This document shows positions 1 through 7,502 of a DNA stretch of 64,000 bases, in pieces (within the stretch, counting starts at the first letter, position 1; the number at the start of each line of letters is the position of its first letter). Source of the DNA: Chitinophagaceae bacterium (GTDB taxonomy: Bacteria; Bacteroidota; Bacteroidia; Chitinophagales; Chitinophagaceae); assembly GCA_016710745.1 (NCBI GenBank), contig JADJVB010000010.1, forward strand, positions 930,001-994,000, read 5' to 3'. The position numbers were made by a program, and so were the translations under genes. The notes under the pieces were generated by a model that worked only from the letters and a program-made list of their open reading frames with translations, had not been told where the DNA came from and searched no databases.

Positions 1-2
1 AA

Positions 3-65
3 CAATTTGGTAATATTGAAAACGGAGGTTTCTTTTTTAATAGCGGCATTTTTGTGCTGCAATAA
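3..65 (+). CDS. Possible 3' end of an upstream gene (partial)
   Basis: One reading frame is open from the window edge to a TAA at 63-65 and encodes a short glycine/phenylalanine-rich tail ending in FVLQ. It sits 10 bases before the porin start, so it could be the C-terminus of a co-transcribed gene. About 20 residues is too little to name a family, and a second frame is also open to base 72. Confidence 0.25.
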   Translation, partial: QFGNIENGGFFFNSGIFVLQ

Positions 66-75
66 AAGATAAAAA

Positions 76-1296
76 ATGAGGCTATTAATATTGGCCGTGT
101 TGTGTTTTGTACACAGCACTATTACGGCACAAATTATAAATACCGAAACCGGCACCAAAACCACTTCTGCCAAAAAAGAATCAAAAAAGTGGTACGAGTT
201 TATAGATATAGGAGGTTATGTGCAGGTGCGTTATAATCGCCTGCTGGAGACCAATCCTAATTTAAAATGCGATCAGTGCGACAAATCTATCGGTGAAAAC
301 GGTGGATTTATTATCAGGCGGGGCCGTATCAAAATAAGTGGTAACCTCACCAACAATATCTATTTTTATATTCAACCCGATTTTGCAAGCAGCGTAGGTT
401 CATCAGGAAACGTAATGCAGTTGAGGGATGCTTTTTTTGATATTGGTTTTGATAAAAAGAATGAATACCGGTTGCGTATCGGACAAAGTAAAATACCATT
501 TGGTTTTGAAAATTTGCAGAGCAGCCAGAACCGTTTGCCGCTCGACAGGGATGATGCCATAAACAGTGCTTTTTCAAACGAGCGGGATTTGGGCGCATTC
601 TTTTATTGGGCGCCAAAAGCAAAAAGAGAGCTGCTTTCTTCACTGGTAAAAGACAATTTCAAAGGAAGTGGAGACTATGGAGTTTTTGGATTTGGCGTAT
701 TTAACGGGCAAACAGCAAATAAGTCAGATTTAAATAATAGCTTACATACAGTTGCCAGATTTAGTTATCCGCTAAAAATTAAGTCACAGGTTATTGAGCC
801 GGGATTACAGGCTTATATGGGCAAGTACGTACTGCCAACCGATTTAAGAACTACGGGAGTTAAAGCCGCCAATGGATTTGAATTTGATGAGAAAAGAATT
901 GCTACCTCTTTAATTGTTTACCCTAAACCATTTGGTATTCAGGCTGAATATAACTGGGGGAAAGGCCCGCAATATAATCCGGCAATGGATTCAATTGAAA
1001 CTAAGAATTTGAGTGGAGGTTATGTAACACTTTCATATAAAAAAACTTTGAAAAACGGGATGGTCCTCTTTCCTTTCACCCGTTTTCAACAATATAAAGG
1101 CGGTAAAAAGCATGAGCAGGATGCCCGCAGTTATGATATGAAAGAAATTGAATCAGGGATCGAATGGCAACTGCATAAATACTTTGAACTAACAGTGTCA
1201 TATGTGGTCTCGGAAAGAAGATTTGAGGATGGCAAGCAAAAGAACAATTTGCAAAAAGGAAATTTTCTGCGACTGCAGGGGCAGATAAATTTTTGA
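76..1296 (+). CDS. Phosphate-selective porin O/P family outer-membrane protein
   Basis: 406-residue protein with a Sec signal peptide (residues 1-19, ending TITAQ), then a beta-barrel-type sequence of alternating polar and aromatic residues that ends in phenylalanine, as outer-membrane barrels do. The segments IIRRGRIKISGN (79-90), LRDAFFDIGF (116-125) and RIGQSKIPFGFE (134-145) are typical of the OprO/OprP (Porin_O_P) family, which forms anion-selective channels. It is followed 73 bases later by a PhoU-like protein and a PiT permease. The neighbourhood therefore supports phosphate passage across the outer membrane. Family assignment is firm; phosphate as substrate is inferred from context. 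Confidence 0.88.
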   Translation: MRLLILAVLCFVHSTITAQIINTETGTKTTSAKKESKKWYEFIDIGGYVQVRYNRLLETNPNLKCDQCDKSIGENGGFIIRRGRIKISGNLTNNIYFYIQPDFASSVGSSGNVMQLRDAFFDIGFDKKNEYRLRIGQSKIPFGFENLQSSQNRLPLDRDDAINSAFSNERDLGAFFYWAPKAKRELLSSLVKDNFKGSGDYGVFGFGVFNGQTANKSDLNNSLHTVARFSYPLKIKSQVIEPGLQAYMGKYVLPTDLRTTGVKAANGFEFDEKRIATSLIVYPKPFGIQAEYNWGKGPQYNPAMDSIETKNLSGGYVTLSYKKTLKNGMVLFPFTRFQQYKGGKKHEQDARSYDMKEIESGIEWQLHKYFELTVSYVVSERRFEDGKQKNNLQKGNFLRLQGQINF

Positions 1297-1369
1297 CGAT
1301 AAGTTATCACTGGCGGATTAAAAATAGTATATCAACAACACCCTTTTAATAATTTGAAAATATAAAATT

Positions 1370-2020
1370 ATGGCAGGAATAAATACAATTCTTAAGATAT
1401 TCTTACCAAAGGATAAGGTTTTTTATCAGTTGTTTGAGAACGTATCGGAAGTTTTGGTAAAAATGGGCGACAGGTTAAAAGATCTGGTTAATGAACCGGA
1501 TTTTGATAAGCGTGGGCAATTGATCCAGGAAATTGAGGATATGGAACATATCAATGACGATTATACGCATACTATTTTTACAGAATTGGGAAAAAATTTC
1601 ATAACTCCATTCGACCGTGAAGACATTCATTATCTGGCTTCTTCATTAGATGATATTGCTGACTATATCTATGCATCTGCAAAAAAAATAAATTTTTACC
1701 GGGTTAATCCCAATGACATGGGATTTAATAAGATGGCTGATCTTATTGCCTTGGGCACGAGGCAAATTGAAATTGCGGTTAAAGAATTGCGCAACATGAA
1801 AAATATGCGTCTGATAACTGATGCATTGGTGTCGATAAACAGCGTGGAAAATCAGGCCGACGATATTTTTGATATGAGTATTGAACGTCTTTTTGCTACC
1901 GAGCCCGATGCAAAGGAAGTGATCAAGAAAAGAGAGATTTACCAGGTAATGGAAATGGTTACAGATAAATGTGAAGATGCGGCCAATGTCATTGAATCGA
2001 TTATAATTAAGTATGCCTAA
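1370..2020 (+). CDS. DUF47 / PhoU-like Pit accessory protein
   Basis: 216-residue, all-helical soluble protein with the length and acidic helix pattern of the DUF47 (PhoU_div) family. These proteins are encoded next to PiT-type phosphate permeases and are thought to regulate them. Recognisable segments are FYQLFENVSEVLVKMGDRL near residue 20, an acidic FDREDIHYLASSLDDIADYI around residues 80-99, and EIYQVMEMVTDKCEDAANVI near the end. The permease starts about 80 bases downstream on the same strand, which supports co-transcription and a joint role in phosphate uptake. The start is the ATG after an A/T-rich leader with no Shine-Dalgarno. Confidence 0.9.
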   Translation: MAGINTILKIFLPKDKVFYQLFENVSEVLVKMGDRLKDLVNEPDFDKRGQLIQEIEDMEHINDDYTHTIFTELGKNFITPFDREDIHYLASSLDDIADYIYASAKKINFYRVNPNDMGFNKMADLIALGTRQIEIAVKELRNMKNMRLITDALVSINSVENQADDIFDMSIERLFATEPDAKEVIKKREIYQVMEMVTDKCEDAANVIESIIIKYA

Positions 2021-2021
2021 A

Positions 2022-2037
2022 CTAATTAGCTGATTAG
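2022..2037. repeat. Two octamer copies (CTAATTAG / CTGATTAG)
   Basis: Two head-to-tail octamers lie directly after the DUF47 stop codon. They resemble the other short-period repeats in this window, but with two copies chance cannot be excluded. Confidence 0.3.
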
Positions 2038-2098
2038 CCAAAATGCTGAATAACCAGCAAGATTCCTGTATTTGGTGAATCAGCACATTGCAAACAAT

Positions 2099-3310
2099 AT
2101 GACTTTCCTTGTAATAATAATCGCGTTAGCACTCATCTTTGATTATATCAACGGGTTTCACGATGCCGCAAACTCAATTGCCACCGTGGTTTCTACAAAA
2201 GTATTGACCCCCACTCAGGCTGTAATCTGGGCAGCCATGTTTAATTTTGTGGCTTATTTTATTTTTAAAGATCACGGTGTGGCCAACACGATTGCCAAAA
2301 CGGTCAAAACCGATTTTGTATTCGGGCATCAAATGTTGGTGGTGATTTTTTCGGGATTGATTGCTGCGATTTTCTGGAACCTGCTTACCTGGTGGTTTGG
2401 TATCCCTTCATCATCATCACATGCGTTGGTGGGTGCATTTTCGGGTGCTGCTATTGCCTTTGGTGGTTTTAAAGTGGTAAACTCTGCCGTGATTTATAAA
2501 ACAGCGGCCTTTATTTTTCTGGCACCGGTAGTGGGCATGATCATCGCTTTTATCATTTCCCTCTGGTTTATACATTCCTTTAAAAAAGGATGGATACCTA
2601 AAATCATTGCTTTTTCGATTATTGCCGGAGTAGTTGTTTTTCTGTATTATAATATGGAGTTTAATCCCGAAAAACTGAAAAAAGTACAGTATGATTCTTA
2701 TTTGGCAAAAGTAATCTTTTACGGAAAGAATTTTAAATGGATCCTGCTTTGTTCAATTTTGGCTATAATGGCAACTTTTACGTTGTTCTTAAATACCCTT
2801 AATGCATCAAGGGCAAATAAATGGTTTAAAAGATTACAGTTGGTATCCTCGGCTGCATTCAGTATCGGGCACGGTGGTAATGATGCGCAAAAAGTAATGG
2901 GTATTATCATGGCAGCATTGATTGCGTATAACCCGGCTATTTATAGTCTCGATCATATGGTTACCTGGGTACCACTGGCCTGTTATACGGCCATTGCTCT
3001 GGGAACTATGAGCGGCGGCTGGAAGATCGTAAAAACCATGGGTACCAAGATCACCAAAGTAACACCATTTGAAGGGGTGGCTGCCGAAACGGCCGGAGCC
3101 ATCACGTTATTTGTAACCGAAGCATTGAAGATTCCGGTTAGTACCACACATACCATTACCGGTTCTATCATCGGTGTAGGCGCCACCAAACGTCTTTCGG
3201 CTGTTCGTTGGGGTGTTACCGTAAACCTGTTATGGGCCTGGATCATTACCATACCGGTGAGTGGACTGCTGGCTGCATTGGTGTACGTTATTGCCAGTAA
3301 GATCTTATAA
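2099..3310 (+). CDS. PiT-family inorganic phosphate permease
   Basis: Inner-membrane phosphate:cation symporter of the PiT (PHO-4) family. It shows the family's internal duplication: GFHDAANS near residue 19 of the first half and GHGGNDAQ near residue 257 of the second, each with hydrophobic spans around it. A threonine/serine-rich motif (VSTTHTITGS) lies near the C-terminus. The frame is open further upstream to a TTG at 2072, but ATG 2099 gives a normal N-terminus that begins with the first membrane helix, about 403 residues. It is the third gene of a porin-DUF47-PiT set and ends just before a terminator. Confidence 0.93.
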   Translation: MTFLVIIIALALIFDYINGFHDAANSIATVVSTKVLTPTQAVIWAAMFNFVAYFIFKDHGVANTIAKTVKTDFVFGHQMLVVIFSGLIAAIFWNLLTWWFGIPSSSSHALVGAFSGAAIAFGGFKVVNSAVIYKTAAFIFLAPVVGMIIAFIISLWFIHSFKKGWIPKIIAFSIIAGVVVFLYYNMEFNPEKLKKVQYDSYLAKVIFYGKNFKWILLCSILAIMATFTLFLNTLNASRANKWFKRLQLVSSAAFSIGHGGNDAQKVMGIIMAALIAYNPAIYSLDHMVTWVPLACYTAIALGTMSGGWKIVKTMGTKITKVTPFEGVAAETAGAITLFVTEALKIPVSTTHTITGSIIGVGATKRLSAVRWGVTVNLLWAWIITIPVSGLLAALVYVIASKIL

Positions 3311-3338
3311 TACCGAACTTGGTAAATTAATAAAAAAT

Positions 3339-3363
3339 CACGCATCGAATGCGTGTTTTTTTT
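3339..3363 (+). terminator. Rho-independent terminator after the phosphate genes
   Basis: The 7-bp stem CACGCAT/ATGCGTG with loop CGA is followed by eight T's. The T-run ends 13 bases before the galE start codon, so galE needs either readthrough or a very short leader. Confidence 0.75.
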
Positions 3364-3376
3364 GTTTTCTTTGTGT

Positions 3377-4432
3377 ATGAAAAAAATTCTGGTTACCGGC
3401 GGCTGTGGTTATATTGGCGCACATACCATAGTGGATCTGATTGAAAATGGTTTCGATGTTATATCGGCCGATAATAACTCCCGTAGCAATGAGAATGTAT
3501 TGGATGCGATTGAAAAGATCACCGGCAAAATGGTAAAGAATTATAAAGTAGACCTTTGCATCTACGATGACACCGTCGCCATTTTTCAGGAAAATCCCGA
3601 TATTGTTGGCATCATACATTTCGCTGCCTACAAATCGGTTGGCGAGTCGGTAAAAAAACCACTGCTGTATTTCGAAAATAATCTAAACTCGCTCATCAAT
3701 ATTTTAAAATGTGCGGATGAATTTGCCGTTCCGAATTTTGTTTTTTCTTCTTCCTGTACCGTTTATGGAAATCCCGACGTTATTCCGGTGACCGAGGAAA
3801 CACCGATGAAAGCGGCCGAATCGGCCTACGGTGCTACCAAGCAAATGGGCGAAAAAATAGTAAACGAAGCGGTGAATTGCAATGGCAGCCATGCCATTTT
3901 ACTCCGGTATTTTAATCCGGTAGGCGCGCATCCTTCGGCCTTAATGGGCGAACTGCCTTTGGGAAAACCCGAAAACCTGGTACCGGCTATTACCCAAACG
4001 GCCGTGGGTAAATTGCCCATGATGAAAGTGTGGGGAAACGATTATCCAACAAAGGATGGAAGCTGTGTTCGTGATTATATACATGTTTGCGATATCGCCC
4101 ATGCACATACGTTAGCTTTACATTATTTACTCGACGACCGCAACAAAACCAACTGCGATATTTTTAATCTGGGCACCGGTGATGGACTTACTGTGCTGGA
4201 GATCATTCGCGCCTTTGAAAAGGCAAGTGGTGTAAAACTAAATTACGAAATAGGCCCGCGCCGCCCCGGTGATGTGGTTGCCATTTATGCCAATAACGAT
4301 AAGGCTAAAAGCCTGCTGGGCTGGAAGCCAAAATACAATCTACAAGACATGATGGCTTCGGCCTGGAACTGGGAATTGAAGCTAAAAGAAGATGAAAAAT
4401 TATTTAAAGCAAGCAACGCCAACCTCAATTAA
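3377..4432 (+). CDS. galE: UDP-glucose 4-epimerase
   Basis: Short-chain dehydrogenase-family epimerase that interconverts UDP-glucose and UDP-galactose with bound NAD. The Rossmann motif GGCGYIGAHT begins at residue 8. The catalytic SSSCTVYG and YxxxK (YGATK) motifs follow, and GRRPGDVVAIYAN-type sugar-nucleotide-binding residues (here PRRPGDVVAIYAN) lie near the C-terminus. Starting at ATG 3377 gives 351 residues, normal for GalE. The frame extends 24 bases upstream into the terminator and that part is not credible. No other sugar-nucleotide gene is adjacent, so the role is probably general cell-envelope precursor supply. Confidence 0.94.
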   Translation: MKKILVTGGCGYIGAHTIVDLIENGFDVISADNNSRSNENVLDAIEKITGKMVKNYKVDLCIYDDTVAIFQENPDIVGIIHFAAYKSVGESVKKPLLYFENNLNSLINILKCADEFAVPNFVFSSSCTVYGNPDVIPVTEETPMKAAESAYGATKQMGEKIVNEAVNCNGSHAILLRYFNPVGAHPSALMGELPLGKPENLVPAITQTAVGKLPMMKVWGNDYPTKDGSCVRDYIHVCDIAHAHTLALHYLLDDRNKTNCDIFNLGTGDGLTVLEIIRAFEKASGVKLNYEIGPRRPGDVVAIYANNDKAKSLLGWKPKYNLQDMMASAWNWELKLKEDEKLFKASNANLN

Positions 4433-4495
4433 CCCGGAATTACCCGGCCCGGCTGTATATTTTCTAAAATATTGTGGGCAACTTTCGGGTTCTCA

Positions 4496-4527
4496 TTTGC
4501 CAACCTGACAATCTTTCTTTTACTTTG
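4496..4527 (+). promoter_or_regulatory. Bacteroidota-type promoter (TTTG - 21 - TACTTTG)
   Basis: TTTG at 4496-4499 and TACTTTG at 4521-4527 match the -33/-7 consensus of Bacteroidota primary-sigma promoters. The position shows that the downstream transketolase gene must start after 4527, which excludes the upstream TTG. Confidence 0.55.
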
Positions 4528-4600
4528 CGGCAATCGTTCACCGGATTCTGTTCAAAGGATCATGCAGATGAACAGAAAGCAGTTTAAACTTTTACATCAT

Positions 4601-5554
4601 ATGCTTAAAGACATTCAGGTTACCGGTAATAAAGATACACGCAGCGGTTTTGGAGATGGTATTTTGGAAGCGGCACGCAAAAATCCCAATATTATAGCGC
4701 TAACAGCCGATCTGGCCGGTTCGTTAAAATTGAACGGTTTTATCAAAGAGTTTCCCGACAGGTTTATTCAGTGCGGAATAGCCGAAGCCAATATGATGGG
4801 CATTGCCGCAGGCCTGACCATTGGCGGCAAAATTCCGTTCACCACTACATTTGCCAATTTTTCTACCGGAAGGGTGTACGATCAAATACGCCAGAGCATC
4901 GCCTATAGCGGTAAAAATGTAAAAATATGCGCTTCACATGCCGGCCTTACCTTGGGGGAGGATGGCGCAACGCACCAGATACTGGAAGATATTGGCTTGA
5001 TGAAAATGCTACCCGGTATGACGGTGATTGTACCGGCCGATTATAATCAAACCAAAGCCGCAACCCTGGCTATAGCCGATTACGAGGGTCCTGTATACCT
5101 GCGTTTTGGCCGCCCGGTATGGCCCATTTTTACAAACGAGGCCGATTTTGTGATTGGTAAAGCACAACCATTATCCGAAGGAACCGATGTTTCTATTTTT
5201 GCCTGCGGACACCTGGTTTGGAAAGCCGTTGAAGCAGGCAGAATACTCGAAGAAAAAGGGATCAGCGTTGAAGTAATTAATATGCACACGATCAAACCAC
5301 TCGACGTGGATGCGATCATAGCCTCGATCAAAAAAACCAAATGTGCCGTTACCGCCGAAGAACATAATATCATCGGCGGACTGGGCGACAGTATTGCACA
5401 AACCGCAGCCCGGCATTTTCCCATCCCCATCGAATACGTTGGTACCAACGATACTTTTGGTGAAAGCGGAAAACCATTGGAACTGTTAAAAAAGTATGGC
5501 CTGGATACTGATCATATAGTTGCAGCTGCTGAAAAAGCGATAGCCAGAAAATAA
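4601..5554 (+). CDS. Transketolase C-terminal subunit
   Basis: About 317 residues covering the pyrimidine-binding and C-terminal domains of transketolase in the split form made of two polypeptides. The opening KDTRSGFGDGILEA is characteristic of the family. The segment QCGIAEANMMGIAAGL carries the conserved Glu (residue 62) that activates thiamine diphosphate. The frame runs upstream to 4472, but that extension crosses a promoter, so ATG 4601 is preferred; ATG 4562 is an alternative. The partner subunit with the diphosphate-binding domain normally sits directly upstream but is absent here, where galE is found instead. It must be encoded elsewhere if the enzyme works. Confidence 0.88.
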   Translation: MLKDIQVTGNKDTRSGFGDGILEAARKNPNIIALTADLAGSLKLNGFIKEFPDRFIQCGIAEANMMGIAAGLTIGGKIPFTTTFANFSTGRVYDQIRQSIAYSGKNVKICASHAGLTLGEDGATHQILEDIGLMKMLPGMTVIVPADYNQTKAATLAIADYEGPVYLRFGRPVWPIFTNEADFVIGKAQPLSEGTDVSIFACGHLVWKAVEAGRILEEKGISVEVINMHTIKPLDVDAIIASIKKTKCAVTAEEHNIIGGLGDSIAQTAARHFPIPIEYVGTNDTFGESGKPLELLKKYGLDTDHIVAAAEKAIARK

Positions 5555-5693
5555 ACCATTAAACTTTTTAAGGTAAAACCAATCTTAACTCTGTTTTTAG
5601 TTGTAAGCAGTCTTATCAAATTTGATTAAATTGCTGAACTGAAAAAGAAGATTGGTTTTTTATTTTTCGCTCAACCATGATGATTGAACCACT

Positions 5694-6245
5694 ATGACTG
5701 AACATTTAGACGATCAGGAATTATTGATGCAGTTCAGAGAACCTGCAACCAGGGAACGCAGTTTTACCCTGATCCTGAAAAAATACCAGGAAAAATTATA
5801 CTGGCATATCCGCCGATTGGTGGTATCTCACGAGGATGCCAATGATGTATTGCAAAATATGTTCATAAAGGTGTGGAAGGCACTGGATAATTTCCGGGAA
5901 GACAGTCAGCTATATACCTGGCTGTACCGGATAGCAACCAATGAAAGTTTAAGTTTTTTGGAAAAAGAGAAAAAAAGGTCATCGGTTTCCCTGAGTGATG
6001 TGGAATCCGGCTTAAGTAATAAACTGGAAGCCGATAAGCATTTTGACGCCAATAAACTGGAATGGAAACTACAGGCAGCCATTCAAAAATTGCCTGAGAA
6101 ACAACGGGTTGTGTTTAATCTTAGGTATTACGATGAAATGCCATACGAAAAAATGAGCAGGGTTCTGGAAACCAGCGAAGGAGCGTTAAAAGCAAGTTAT
6201 CACCACGCAGTAAAAAAAATCGAGGATTTTATACTGAATAGTTAA
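5694..6245 (+). CDS. ECF RNA polymerase sigma factor
   Basis: 183-residue sigma-70-family factor with region 2 (about residues 22-90, including DANDVLQNMFIKVW) and region 4 (about 125-180, with LPEKQRVVFNLRYYDEMPYE and SEGALKASYHHAVKKIE). There is no region 1 or 3, so it is an extracytoplasmic-function type. It is followed 34 bases later by an anti-sigma-like membrane protein and then a small periplasmic protein, the usual three-gene stress-response arrangement in this phylum. The start is ATG 5694; two upstream ATGs are out of frame. Confidence 0.93.
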   Translation: MTEHLDDQELLMQFREPATRERSFTLILKKYQEKLYWHIRRLVVSHEDANDVLQNMFIKVWKALDNFREDSQLYTWLYRIATNESLSFLEKEKKRSSVSLSDVESGLSNKLEADKHFDANKLEWKLQAAIQKLPEKQRVVFNLRYYDEMPYEKMSRVLETSEGALKASYHHAVKKIEDFILNS

Positions 6246-6279
6246 ACTTTAAGCTCAAAAAACAGTCTGAATAAAGTAG

Positions 6280-7020
6280 ATGGAAAATAGACAAGACATA
6301 TTGAACGAGTTACAGGAGCTGAGTCCAACACTGGCTGCCATAGAAAAACTAAACGTTTTTACAGTTCCACAAGGCTATTTTACCCAATTGCCTGATGATA
6401 TCACGATTGGAATTGGCATTGAATATGGAAACCGTGCGCAGGTTATTGAACCGATTGCGGATGATGTGCCGACCGGGTATTTTGATTCGCTTGCCGGTTC
6501 AATTATGGTAAAGATAAAAGCCGGTGAAGAAGACGCTGTATCAGAGATCAGGGCTTTGTCGCCCATGTTATACAGCATTCAAAGCGAAGCGATTTACCAG
6601 GTACCGCCCGGATATTTTGAAAATCTGCCGGGTGCCATCGTAAATAAAGTTATCCCGCAAACAAAGGTTGTTAAAATGCAAGGCCGCACCCGTGCTTTCT
6701 TTAAGTACGCTGTAGCTGCAGCTTTTACGGGTGTGATGGCATTGGGTGTTTTTCAATTTACGCAACCTGCCGACGAATTTGTTTTACCCGAATACGTAAC
6801 AGCCGGATTACAGGTGGAGAATGTTGATATGGAACTGGCAAAAATTTCGGATGCCGACATTGTAAAATACCTGGAAGCCAGCGGTACAGATGTAAATGCG
6901 GCGATGGTTGCCAATAGTATAGATAAAAATGAATTACCAGCCCAGGAAGATTACCTGCTGGATGACCAGGCCCTGGATAATTATTTGAACAGCATTAATA
7001 TTGACGATTTAAAAAATTAA
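6280..7020 (+). CDS. Anti-sigma-factor-like membrane protein with VPxGYF repeats
   Basis: 246 residues with one membrane segment at about 142-160 (KYAVAAAFTGVMALGVFQF), a cytoplasmic-type N-terminal half and a short C-terminal half. The N-terminal part carries three copies of a motif: VPQGYFTQLP (29-38), VPTGYFDSLA (63-72) and VPPGYFENLP (108-117). The first and third are preceded by a LSPxLxxI segment. No zinc-type HxxxCxxC anti-sigma signature is seen. Position directly behind an ECF sigma gene and the single-pass topology make an anti-sigma role likely. This is inferred, not proven by a catalogued domain. Confidence 0.75.
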   Translation: MENRQDILNELQELSPTLAAIEKLNVFTVPQGYFTQLPDDITIGIGIEYGNRAQVIEPIADDVPTGYFDSLAGSIMVKIKAGEEDAVSEIRALSPMLYSIQSEAIYQVPPGYFENLPGAIVNKVIPQTKVVKMQGRTRAFFKYAVAAAFTGVMALGVFQFTQPADEFVLPEYVTAGLQVENVDMELAKISDADIVKYLEASGTDVNAAMVANSIDKNELPAQEDYLLDDQALDNYLNSINIDDLKN

Positions 7021-7029
7021 TCAACGATC

Positions 7030-7449
7030 ATGAAAAAATATCTACTTATACTAACCCTTTTGTTTGGAACTGTTTTTGCGGCTTTTGCCCAGGATAACCA
7101 AACCGGTGACGATCTTTCCAGGCAGGAAAAAATCAGGGCACTTTATGTTGCTTATGTTACCCAACAATTGGCTCTTACACCCGACGAAGCGCAAAAATTC
7201 TGGCCGGTTCATACCCAGTTCGAAACAGAACTCAAGGGCGTAAAAAAAGACCTGCCGGAGTTGGATAAGCAGCAGGCCAGGTTGGACATTAAAAAAAGAT
7301 ACCAGCAAAATTTCAACACGATAATCGGCAGCAACCGCTGTGAGCGCTTTTTCAGAATGGATGGCGAGTTTAAAAGAAAACTGGTTGACCGGGTTCAAAA
7401 GCAACGTAACGATCAGCAACGTCAAATGCCGAAAAGAAGAGGGCAATAA
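7030..7449 (+). CDS. Small exported protein of an ECF sigma operon (Spy-like)
   Basis: 139 residues with a clear signal peptide (residues 1-21, ending FAQ) and a mature part that is helical and rich in charge, Gln and Arg. It contains QQLALTPDEAQKFWPVHTQF, similar to the LTxxQ-type helices of Spy/CpxP periplasmic chaperones and to the third gene of many Bacteroidota ECF sigma operons. It follows the anti-sigma gene by 9 bases, so it is almost certainly co-transcribed. A periplasmic sensing or buffering role is inferred from context only. Confidence 0.7.
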   Translation: MKKYLLILTLLFGTVFAAFAQDNQTGDDLSRQEKIRALYVAYVTQQLALTPDEAQKFWPVHTQFETELKGVKKDLPELDKQQARLDIKKRYQQNFNTIIGSNRCERFFRMDGEFKRKLVDRVQKQRNDQQRQMPKRRGQ

Positions 7450-7462
7450 AAAGAATGAGTGC

Positions 7463-7492
7463 AAAAAAAAACGCCCATGGGGCGTTTTTTTT
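7463..7492. terminator. Bidirectional terminator between convergent genes
   Basis: The stem ACGCCC/GGGCGT has a three-base loop, nine A's on the left and eight T's on the right. It can terminate both the ECF operon (+) and the secreted BNR protein gene (-). Confidence 0.8.
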
Positions 7493-7502
7493 GTTTGGGT
7501 AT

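Noticed and set aside
4472..4600. 43-codon upstream extension of the transketolase frame from TTG
   Set aside because: It crosses a good -33/-7 promoter and adds residues not seen in the family; ATG 4601 gives the normal N-terminus.
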